Shown here: positions 56,611-63,430 of the stretch, one piece after another
Position numbering within the stretch: position 1 is the first letter of the stretch
How the letters are laid out: every line of letters begins with the position of its first letter
Assembly (NCBI GenBank): GCA_902623975.1
Contig: CACNVR010000005.1
Span: 1-64,000, forward strand
DNA from: an uncultured Pelagibacteraceae bacterium
GTDB taxonomy: Bacteria > Pseudomonadota > Alphaproteobacteria > Pelagibacterales > Pelagibacteraceae
Direction: 5' to 3'
DNA: 64,000 nucleotides
Notes under the pieces: generated by a model
The model's input: only the letters and a program-made list of their open reading frames with translations
Told to the model about the DNA's origin: nothing
The model's database searches: none
Position numbers and translations under genes: made by a program

Positions 56611-57321
56611 TCAAGATAGTTTTGATCTACCACCATCGACAGCAATAATCTGACCTGTAACCCAGGAACTGTCATCAGTAATGAGAAATTTCGCAAGTGA
56701 GGCTGAGTCCTTTCCTTCGCCCAATCTTCTTAATGGATGTGCTTTTGCTATTCCATCAGCTAGTGCTTTGTTTTTTAACATCGGTTCGGCAATTTTTGAA
56801 TTAGTTAAACTTGGAGCGATACAGTTCACTCTAATATTTGGAGCAAACTCAGCAGCCAATGAGACAGTTAATCCCTCTACAGCGGCTTTAGTAGAAGCAA
56901 TTATTGCGTGATTAGTAAACCCTCGTTGTGCTGCGACTGTTGAAAATAAAACAACTGAACCTTTATTTTTCTTCAAACTTTCTTGGTATCCCTTAATAAC
57001 TTCGACAGCCGAATAGAGATTTAGTTTCATACATTTATTAAAATCTTCTTCTTTTACCATTCTTAAAGGCTTTAAATCTATTGAACCAACACAATAAGCG
57101 ACACCTTTAATATCTGAAATGTCATTTTTAATTTTTTCTATAAATCCATTATCTAAAACATCAGCAATCGTATAAGCACAACCGAGCTTTTCAGAAATAT
57201 TTTTGGTTTCATTTTCATTTCTACCAACTAAATGAACAGAATTTCCAGAGTTTACTAATTGTTCAGCCAAGCTAGATCCGATTGAACCTGTCGCACCAAA
57301 AATAAGATATTTTTCTGACAT
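56611..57321 (-). CDS. SDR-fold protein lacking the catalytic Tyr
   Basis: A 236-residue short-chain dehydrogenase-fold protein: nucleotide loop FGATGSIGSSLAEQL (8-22), VGRN, CVGS, Ser region VVLFSTVAAQRG, and C-terminal ITDDSSWVTGQIIAVDGG. In the active-site segment NHAIIASTKAAVEGL the Lys is residue 145, but position 141, where Tyr of YxxxK belongs, is Ile. It may act on an unusual substrate or be a non-classical reductase, since several SDR subfamilies carry this change. It lies 27 bp divergent from the photolyase and upstream of the sugar dehydrogenase. Confidence 0.88.
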   Translation of the reverse strand: MSEKYLIFGATGSIGSSLAEQLVNSGNSVHLVGRNENETKNISEKLGCAYTIADVLDNGFIEKIKNDISDIKGVAYCVGSIDLKPLRMVKEEDFNKCMKLNLYSAVEVIKGYQESLKKNKGSVVLFSTVAAQRGFTNHAIIASTKAAVEGLTVSLAAEFAPNIRVNCIAPSLTNSKIAEPMLKNKALADGIAKAHPLRRLGEGKDSASLAKFLITDDSSWVTGQIIAVDGGRSKLS

Positions 57322-57348
57322 AAAAAATTTTATTAGTTATATTTAACC

Positions 57349-58839
57349 ATGAAGTTATTTTTTATACTGGGTAATCAATTATTTCCATCAAAATACTTGG
57401 ACCGCTTCAAAAAAGACCACCTGTTTTTTATGGCCGAAGATTACCAGTTATGTACTTATGAAAAACACCATAAACAAAAAATACTCCTTTTCCTATCATC
57501 AATGCGTTCACATGCTGAAAGTCTAAAAAAAGATAAATTTAAATTAGCATACATTAAAATCGAAGATAAAGAATTTAAAGATGATTATTTAAAAAAATTA
57601 AAAAAAATAATTAGCTCAAAAAAAATAAAAGAGATTTCAAGTTTTGAAGTTGAAGATAAATTTTTTGAAAAAAAAATTAATCAATTTATTAAAAAAGAAA
57701 AAGTTAAATGGAACATCATTCAAACTCCAATGTTTTTAAATTCAAGAGAAGAGTTCAAACAATATGTATCTAAATCAAAAAAACCTTTTATGGCAACTTT
57801 TTATAAAGATGTTAGAAAAAAATCAGGGATATTAATGGGCTCAGATGGAAATCCGATTGGAGGCAAATGGAGTTTTGATGAAGATAATAGAAATAAATTA
57901 CCAAAAAACATTTCAATTCCAAAGTTTCCAAAAATAAATGAAACTTATCATACTAAAAAATTAAAACCGATTATCGAGAGATTGTTCAGAGACCATCCAG
58001 GTAAAACTGAAAACTTTTGGTTTGCTACTGAATATAATGATGTCGTAAAGCTTTTAAATTTCTTTATTAAAGAAAAATCAAACTTATTTGGTGATTATGA
58101 GGATGCTGTTGATCAAAAAGATAATATTTTATTTCATAGTGCATTAAGTCCTTACATTAACTTAGGTTTACTCACCCCAGAATTTATTATCAAAAAGGTT
58201 TTAGAATTCCATAAAAGTAAAAAGATAAGATTAAATTCATTAGAAGGTTACATGCGTCAGATAATTGGTTGGAGAGAATTTATGAGAGGAATTTATCAAA
58301 GTTACTCGAATGAAATGGAGACTGGAAATTTTTTTAAACATAATCGTAAAATGAAAAAATCCTGGTATGACGGAACTACTGGATTGCCACCACTAGACTA
58401 CGCAATAAAGAATGCTTTAAATCATGGATGGTCTCATCATATTGAAAGATTAATGATTTTATCAAACATTATGAACCTTTGTGAGATAAAACCAACTATT
58501 GTTTACAAGTGGTTTATGGAAATGTTTGTGGACTCCTCAGACTGGGTAATGGTTCCTAATGTTTATGGAATGGGTCTATTTAGTGACGGTGGAATATTTG
58601 CGACTAAACCATACATTTGTGGATCAAGTTATTTTATGAAGATGATGGATTTTAAAAGAGGTGATTGGTGCAATATAATGGATGGTCTTTATTGGAGATT
58701 TATAGATCGAAATAGAAAATTTTTTTTGAAAAATCCAAGACTTTCTATGATGGTCAGAATTTTTGATAAAATGAAAACTGACAGAAAAAAATTGATTTTG
58801 TCAGCAGCAGATAAATTTATTAAACAAAATACAATATAG
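57349..58839 (+). CDS. cryptochrome/photolyase-related protein (DPRP / FeS-BCP type)
   Basis: A 496-residue protein of the prokaryotic (6-4) photolyase-like group. The N-terminal alpha/beta domain starts LFFILGNQLFPSKYL with MRSHAESLKKDKFKLAYI; the FAD domain contains ALSPYINLGLLTPEFI, SLEGYMRQIIGWREFMRGIY, GLPPLDYAIKNALNHGWSHHIERLMILSN and NVYGMGLFSDGGIFATKPYICGSSYFM. Family members bind FAD, a lumazine antenna and usually a 4Fe-4S cluster. Here Cys378 and Cys441 fit two cluster ligands, but the loop expected to carry the middle CxxC pair is short (MMDFKRGDW), so the cluster may be missing. DUF2256 overlaps the end. Confidence 0.9.
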   Translation: MKLFFILGNQLFPSKYLDRFKKDHLFFMAEDYQLCTYEKHHKQKILLFLSSMRSHAESLKKDKFKLAYIKIEDKEFKDDYLKKLKKIISSKKIKEISSFEVEDKFFEKKINQFIKKEKVKWNIIQTPMFLNSREEFKQYVSKSKKPFMATFYKDVRKKSGILMGSDGNPIGGKWSFDEDNRNKLPKNISIPKFPKINETYHTKKLKPIIERLFRDHPGKTENFWFATEYNDVVKLLNFFIKEKSNLFGDYEDAVDQKDNILFHSALSPYINLGLLTPEFIIKKVLEFHKSKKIRLNSLEGYMRQIIGWREFMRGIYQSYSNEMETGNFFKHNRKMKKSWYDGTTGLPPLDYAIKNALNHGWSHHIERLMILSNIMNLCEIKPTIVYKWFMEMFVDSSDWVMVPNVYGMGLFSDGGIFATKPYICGSSYFMKMMDFKRGDWCNIMDGLYWRFIDRNRKFFLKNPRLSMMVRIFDKMKTDRKKLILSAADKFIKQNTI

Positions 58840-58967
58840 TGAAAAAAGAAAATCTTCCTTCAAAAGTTTGTTCTATTTGTAAAAGACCTTTCGTGTGGCG
58901 TAAAAAATGGAGATTAAATTGGGAAAAAGTTAAGTATTGTTCAAAAAAATGTTCATCAAAAAAATAA
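58839..58967 (+). CDS. DUF2256 small zinc-ribbon-like protein
   Basis: A 42-residue protein starting with GTG whose G is the last base of the photolyase stop codon (TAGTG). It has NLPSKVCSICKRPFVWRKKW and WEKVKYCSKKCSSKK, the DUF2256 signature: CxxC, RPFxWRKKW, YCSxxC. The four Cys (11, 14, 34, 38) could bind zinc. It is too short for usual size cut-offs and is easily missed. DUF2256 genes are commonly next to this class of photolyase, suggesting a joint role. Its end overlaps the next gene's start by 19 bp. Confidence 0.85.
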   Translation: MKKENLPSKVCSICKRPFVWRKKWRLNWEKVKYCSKKCSSKK

Positions 58968-60394
58968 AAAATTTTTCTAAATATTTGATTTTATTTTTAT
59001 TTATAATTCTTACAAATAATGCTCGCGCAGAATTTTTTGAGGATTTATCGAAAATTATTGAGAATAATGAGAAAAGGCTTAGCTACGGTATTTCCGTAAC
59101 AGATTTTAATATGGATGGAAATTATGAGTTTTTAGTTACAGGTTTTGGCTTTCCTAATTTAGCTTTATCTTATCAGGATGGAAAACTAAAGGATTTAAAC
59201 CAACAAAAAATTTTTTCAGATGCTTTAAAGAAAACCATTGGAGTTGCTGCATGTGATATTGACAAAGATGGCTTTGAAGAAATCTACTTTTTAAATACCG
59301 ATACATATAGTGGAATTAAAAAATATTCAGACAGATTATTGGATATAAAAGATAATAATTATTTTGATTTATTTGAATTAGAAAAAAATAAAGAAAATCT
59401 AAATTTAACAGCCGGAAGATCTGTGGTTTGTGTCGATAGAAAGGGAGATGGTGAATATGGCATTTATGTTGCTAACTACGGAGGACCAACAAGATTTTAT
59501 GAGATTGAAAAGGATATAATAAAAGATAAAGCTCAGAATTTAAATCTTGATAATATTACTGGTGGAAGAGCTGTCGTGTCTGGACATATTTTAACGACAA
59601 GAGCAGATATTTTTGCAGCAAATGAAAGAGGAGCAAATTTTCTTTTTAAAAATGATAATGGAAATTTTAAGGATGTAGCATTTGATTATAGGGTAGATGA
59701 TGTAATCCAAAATGGGAGAGGCACTGCTTTATCTGATATATATTATCGTGGTAGATTAGATATTTTGAGTGGAAATTGGCTTGGTTATCATAGAGCCTAT
59801 GTTTTAGAAAATAACGAATTTAAGGATATCGGTAATAAAAATTTTGATAGACCCTCTAGGATAAGAACAATTATTTCTGCAGATTTTGATAACGATGGAT
59901 TTGATGAAGTTTTCATGAACAACATTGCAGAGCCAAATAAATTATTTCGAATTAAAAATAATGGAAAATTTGAACAAATAGATTTTCAGGTAGGACGCGA
60001 AGCTAACGGATATGGGACTGGGGCAGCAGTTGCAGACATAGACAATGACGGAATTTTAGAATTATTAGTTTCTCGAGGTGAAAGTAAAGAACAGACATTA
60101 ACTTTGTACAAGGCAATAGTTGATAAGAAAAATAAATACTTAAGAATTAAACCACTCAACAAACACGGTGCACCAGCAAGAGGAGCTACAGTAACATTAA
60201 TAACTAATCAGAGAAAACATTCAAAAACTATTGATGCAGGATCTGGTTACTTATGTCAAATGGAGCCTGTGGCACATTATGGAATTAGAAAAAATGAAAA
60301 AAATTTTAAAATAGAGGTTAGATGGACAGATGGAAGTAAAGAAATGATTGATATAAAGAGGCTAAATCAAACAATTACTGTAAAACAAAAATGA
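58949..60394 (+). CDS. FG-GAP/VCBS repeat protein with ASPIC/UnbV domain
   Basis: A 481-residue exported protein: signal peptide (NFSKYLILFLFIILTNNARA, ending near residue 27), then FG-GAP-type propeller repeats with calcium-binding DxDxDG-like loops (DFNMDGNYEF, DIDKDGFEEI, DFDNDGFDEVF, DIDNDGILELL) and a C-terminal ASPIC/UnbV domain (GAPARGATVTL, GSGYLCQMEP, HYGI). Such proteins are surface or periplasmic binders of unknown ligand. ATG at 58949 is chosen because it begins the signal peptide; it overlaps DUF2256. The gene overlaps the next by 4 bp. Confidence 0.88.
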   Translation: MFIKKIKNFSKYLILFLFIILTNNARAEFFEDLSKIIENNEKRLSYGISVTDFNMDGNYEFLVTGFGFPNLALSYQDGKLKDLNQQKIFSDALKKTIGVAACDIDKDGFEEIYFLNTDTYSGIKKYSDRLLDIKDNNYFDLFELEKNKENLNLTAGRSVVCVDRKGDGEYGIYVANYGGPTRFYEIEKDIIKDKAQNLNLDNITGGRAVVSGHILTTRADIFAANERGANFLFKNDNGNFKDVAFDYRVDDVIQNGRGTALSDIYYRGRLDILSGNWLGYHRAYVLENNEFKDIGNKNFDRPSRIRTIISADFDNDGFDEVFMNNIAEPNKLFRIKNNGKFEQIDFQVGREANGYGTGAAVADIDNDGILELLVSRGESKEQTLTLYKAIVDKKNKYLRIKPLNKHGAPARGATVTLITNQRKHSKTIDAGSGYLCQMEPVAHYGIRKNEKNFKIEVRWTDGSKEMIDIKRLNQTITVKQK

Positions 60395-61080
60395 AAAAAA
60401 TATTAAATATTTCTTTAATTTTTTTTGTAATATTATTTCAACTTAAGTCGTTTGCTGAGGAAAAAAACTATCACAAAGAGTTGATTACTGATTGGTCAAG
60501 AATATTTCCAGATAAAAATAGAAATGCTGCAGGACCAAAATTTTTTAAATATATTATAGATAAACAAATTACCTATAAAGACTTTATTGAGTTTAATAAA
60601 TTATATTGTGCAGTTTCAGGATCTCTGATTGATCCAAACAGTGACGCAGAGTTTTTATTTATTAAGGAAAGTAAAACAAACAAAAAAATTTGTGGAAATT
60701 ATTATAGGTGTTGTGTTCCATGTTCATGTGATTTAATGAAATATTCTGAAGCACAAAAAATGAAATATAAATTTGAAGATGGCACTGAAGAATTTTATGT
60801 TTTAACTATAAAAAATCCTTGTGATAAAAAAGATTTTCCTAATAGAGTAAACAAAGATTATTTTTGTGATGGTGAAAAAATAAATAAATCAGAGGTTTAT
60901 AGTCTTAATGATCGAATTGTAATAGGTTTATTACACAATGGAAAAAATTGTGAAAAAGATGAAATAGATTTTGTTAAAAGTCACCAAGTTACTGGTAGAT
61001 ATTGTGAACTAAGAAATAATACACCTTTAGAAAATTTAGATGCTGGTATGGGTGATATTTTTATAAAACTAGCAAGATAA
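60391..61080 (+). CDS. Cys-rich exported protein, unknown
   Basis: A 229-residue protein with signal peptide KKILNISLIFFVILFQLKSFA and ten Cys in the mature part (73, 101, 107, 108, 111, 113, 144, 159, 187, 205), including the tight cluster CGNYYRCCVPCSCD. TGRYCELRNNTPLENLDAGMGDIFIKLA closes it. The clustered Cys could bind metal or form disulfides in the periplasm. I do not recognise the family. The 4-bp ATGA overlap with the UnbV gene suggests co-expression and a shared envelope function. Confidence 0.82.
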   Translation: MKKILNISLIFFVILFQLKSFAEEKNYHKELITDWSRIFPDKNRNAAGPKFFKYIIDKQITYKDFIEFNKLYCAVSGSLIDPNSDAEFLFIKESKTNKKICGNYYRCCVPCSCDLMKYSEAQKMKYKFEDGTEEFYVLTIKNPCDKKDFPNRVNKDYFCDGEKINKSEVYSLNDRIVIGLLHNGKNCEKDEIDFVKSHQVTGRYCELRNNTPLENLDAGMGDIFIKLAR

Positions 61081-61173
61081 ATTCTGAGAAAAATTTGATT
61101 AATTTGTAAAAGAAAATATGACAGATATAAATAATTGTTCTAAGATTCCTTTAAACAATTTTGAAAAATTTTT

Positions 61174-61395
61174 ATGAATAATAAAATTTTTGAATGGGCA
61201 GGAGTAATTACTGCAATTTTGTATTCATTATTTGTAGCTATGAATATTGGGATAGAGTTTTTTGGTTTTTGTTTGTTACTAATTTCGGCAATTTTGATAG
61301 GAATTTGGGCTTATAGGGGTGGTCATAGAGGAATATTATTTTTGCAATTTTTTTATGCTACAGCAGGAATTATTGGAATGTTTAGGTGGTTTTAA
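61174..61395 (+). CDS. small membrane protein, unknown
   Basis: A 73-residue protein with two to three hydrophobic segments: WAGVITAILYSLFVAMNIGIEFFGFCLLLISAILIGIW, then YRGGHRGILFLQFFYATAGIIGMFRW. The GYRGG...Q.FY...GI.G..RW ending is reminiscent of PnuC-like or similar small proteins but gives no function. A 93-bp gap precedes it, holding only a 19-codon frame (61118-61177) that overlaps its start by 4 bp. Its stop overlaps the convergent photolyase-like gene. Confidence 0.75.
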   Translation: MNNKIFEWAGVITAILYSLFVAMNIGIEFFGFCLLLISAILIGIWAYRGGHRGILFLQFFYATAGIIGMFRWF

Positions 61396-62531
61396 TTAAA
61401 AGTTGAAATTATTTTAGGAATATAATTTTTAAAATTAAAAAAACCTTTATTACAATATTGCCAAGAATATTGATCCAGTGTTCTGTATAAAAAATCTACT
61501 TTTAAATTATTTAAATTTAAGTAATCTAAGTTTTCTCCAACTGTTGGGTATAAACCACAACAGTTATCAATATTTTCTATTTCATTTATATCGACGACTT
61601 GACAATTAATGGACTTAGCTTTTAACCTTTGTTCTTGATCATTTATTAAAAGGGCTTTAAATTTCACTACTTTTTCACTGAGTTTGATAAATCTATTTTC
61701 ATTTTTATTAGAAATTAAAAAAATTTTTTTAAACTTTAAATTTTGAAAATCAGTAATTTCAAAAGAAAGATTGTTATCAAAAACAAGTAGATTTTTATTT
61801 TCTAGATTTGTTGAATTACTAAAATCTTGTTTAATTATAGAGTAAGTTTTATTGGAAATTTTTGGAGGAGCGTTTTCATTTAATTTAATATTACTAAATC
61901 TATTATTTGTGAATTTTTTGATATTCCATTCACTCGCTAAATAATGTTTTCCATTTGTTTGCACTCCAGCGACCCATCTCCATCCAAGAGTATTTGATGC
62001 AGCATCGCCATCATAAAGATGTTGCAAAAAAAATTCTGCACCTAACTGCCAAGGTAGTTCTAAGGTAAAAATCCAAATACTGGCAAACCACATCCTTGTA
62101 TGATTATGTAAATAATTGTTTTCTTTAAGTTCACTTACCCATGAATTAAAGCATTCAATATTAGTTTTACCCTCTAATGCGTTAAGATAATTCCGATTAT
62201 CTTTAAATTCTTCTCTAATCTTATTTAATTCTATTAAATAGTCTGACCAAACATTGGGTCTTAATTCTAACCAGCCTTTCCAATATGTGCGCCATAAAAC
62301 TTCTTGAATGAATTTTTCATTCTTTGAAAAAGAATATTTATCAAGTGATCTTTTAATTACTTCTTTCTCATTAATAACTCCATGAGTGATATATGGAGAT
62401 AAGCAAGAAATATTGGACCTATTTTCTGGACCATAATCAAAATTCCTAAGTTTAGAATATTCAGAAAGATTATTTTCAACAAAATAATTTAATTTGTCTA
62501 AGGCCCCAGCCCTTGAAGCTTCAAAATTCAT
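61392..62531 (-). CDS. photolyase-like protein with FAD domain first and alpha/beta-like C-terminus
   Basis: A 379-residue protein. The FAD-binding domain of cryptochromes/photolyases begins almost at once: LSPYITHGVINEKEVI, FIQEVLWRTYWKGWLELRP, and LHNHTRMWFASIWIFTLELPWQLGAEFFLQHLYDGDAASNTLGWRWVAG (141-189). No N-terminal antenna domain precedes it. The C-terminal 160 residues instead look like a Rossmann-type alpha/beta region (NLLVFDNNLSF; KFKKIFLISNKNENRF; INCQVVDINEI). A photo-repair or blue-light-sensing role is inferred. Start ATG at 62531 leaves room for no antenna domain; upstream is PsiE. Confidence 0.8.
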   Translation of the reverse strand: MNFEASRAGALDKLNYFVENNLSEYSKLRNFDYGPENRSNISCLSPYITHGVINEKEVIKRSLDKYSFSKNEKFIQEVLWRTYWKGWLELRPNVWSDYLIELNKIREEFKDNRNYLNALEGKTNIECFNSWVSELKENNYLHNHTRMWFASIWIFTLELPWQLGAEFFLQHLYDGDAASNTLGWRWVAGVQTNGKHYLASEWNIKKFTNNRFSNIKLNENAPPKISNKTYSIIKQDFSNSTNLENKNLLVFDNNLSFEITDFQNLKFKKIFLISNKNENRFIKLSEKVVKFKALLINDQEQRLKAKSINCQVVDINEIENIDNCCGLYPTVGENLDYLNLNNLKVDFLYRTLDQYSWQYCNKGFFNFKNYIPKIISTFN

Positions 62532-62537
62532 TCTAAC

Positions 62538-62918
62538 TTATTTTGATTTTTTTTTCTTAAGACCTAACTTATCACTGTGCCTTAATCTTAAAATTACGAT
62601 AGCTCCAGCGATAAGAACTATGGCAACAGCCTCATAAACTAACGCAGTGGGATCCATTTCTTTTCCTTGAAGAATAATAAATCTTGCAAGTGCAGTAATC
62701 GCAATCAACAAAGGTAAGGTTATACTAATTGATTGCTGGTTCCAAAAAACTCTTACCATTGCAAGCACTTCTAAATACAGAAACATTAATAAAAGATCGG
62801 CTAATGTTACTGATCGATTTTGAAACATTTTATACATTTCTATTCCAACAGCAATAACTGTGCTAATAAGAATAATAACCATTAAAAGAAGCTGCAAATT
62901 TTTAGCTATTTTTTCCAT
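62538..62918 (-). CDS. PsiE-family membrane protein
   Basis: A 126-residue protein with four hydrophobic segments: LLLMVIILISTVIAVGIEMY, TLADLLLMFLYLEVLAMVRVFW, LPLLIAITALARFIILQG and VYEAVAIVLIAGAIVIL. The LLLMFLYLEVLAMVRVFW and ITALARFIIL blocks match phosphate-starvation-inducible E. Function is unknown. It shares one base with the upstream membrane gene and precedes the photolyase-like gene by 6 bp, so the three probably form an operon. Confidence 0.85.
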   Translation of the reverse strand: MEKIAKNLQLLLMVIILISTVIAVGIEMYKMFQNRSVTLADLLLMFLYLEVLAMVRVFWNQQSISITLPLLIAITALARFIILQGKEMDPTALVYEAVAIVLIAGAIVILRLRHSDKLGLKKKKSK

Positions 62919-63370
62919 TATTTATCTTTACTAAATGGTAGCCATTTTTCAAATACTGATTTTGATGGCCCGTCATAAGGAATAGTGTAAGAATTAGTAT
63001 TTGTTAAAACTTCAATGCCTTTTGAAAATACGAAGATGAAAACAATCACAAAAACTATCACCATTATTTTAAAGGGGTCAAAATTTTTTGTTTGAAAAAC
63101 GCTGCTCGATTTTTCCTCTGCTTTGTGAAATTGTTTAAATGTCATGTAAACTGCAAATATAAGCCCAATGTGTGCTATATATGTGCCTGCCCATCCAAAA
63201 GCAAAAGTGGTGTATGAGAACACATAAAGACTAAATACAGTCGTCCAAATAAAACTTAATACTAATAAAATTTGTAATCTTACAGCTTTTGGTAATGATC
63301 TAAGATCGTTTTTACTATCATCAAATAGTATATTTGCCGAATCTTGCATCCATTTTTTAAAATTGTCCAT
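62918..63370 (-). CDS. membrane protein, unknown
   Basis: A 150-residue protein from the ATG at 63370; a TTG at 63421 would add 17 residues. Three hydrophobic segments (LLVLSFIWTTVFSLYVFSYTTFAFGWAGTYIAHIGLIFAVYM and IMVIVFVIVFIFVFSKGI) follow a charged N-terminus. A 2Fe-2S, heme or transport motif is not visible. It lies between argG and psiE on one strand. Confidence 0.72.
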   Translation of the reverse strand: MDNFKKWMQDSANILFDDSKNDLRSLPKAVRLQILLVLSFIWTTVFSLYVFSYTTFAFGWAGTYIAHIGLIFAVYMTFKQFHKAEEKSSSVFQTKNFDPFKIMVIVFVIVFIFVFSKGIEVLTNTNSYTIPYDGPSKSVFEKWLPFSKDK

Positions 63371-63430
63371 ATCAATTAAATTAAGTTTTTTTTTAAAATT
63401 AACAATGCCTAAATTGTCCAAAGTTTAATG

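Noticed and set aside
61118-61177. 19-codon open frame starting ATG ACA GAT
   Set aside because: Too short to support by sequence alone; no motif. It might be a leader peptide for the following small gene because it overlaps its start, but there is no further evidence.
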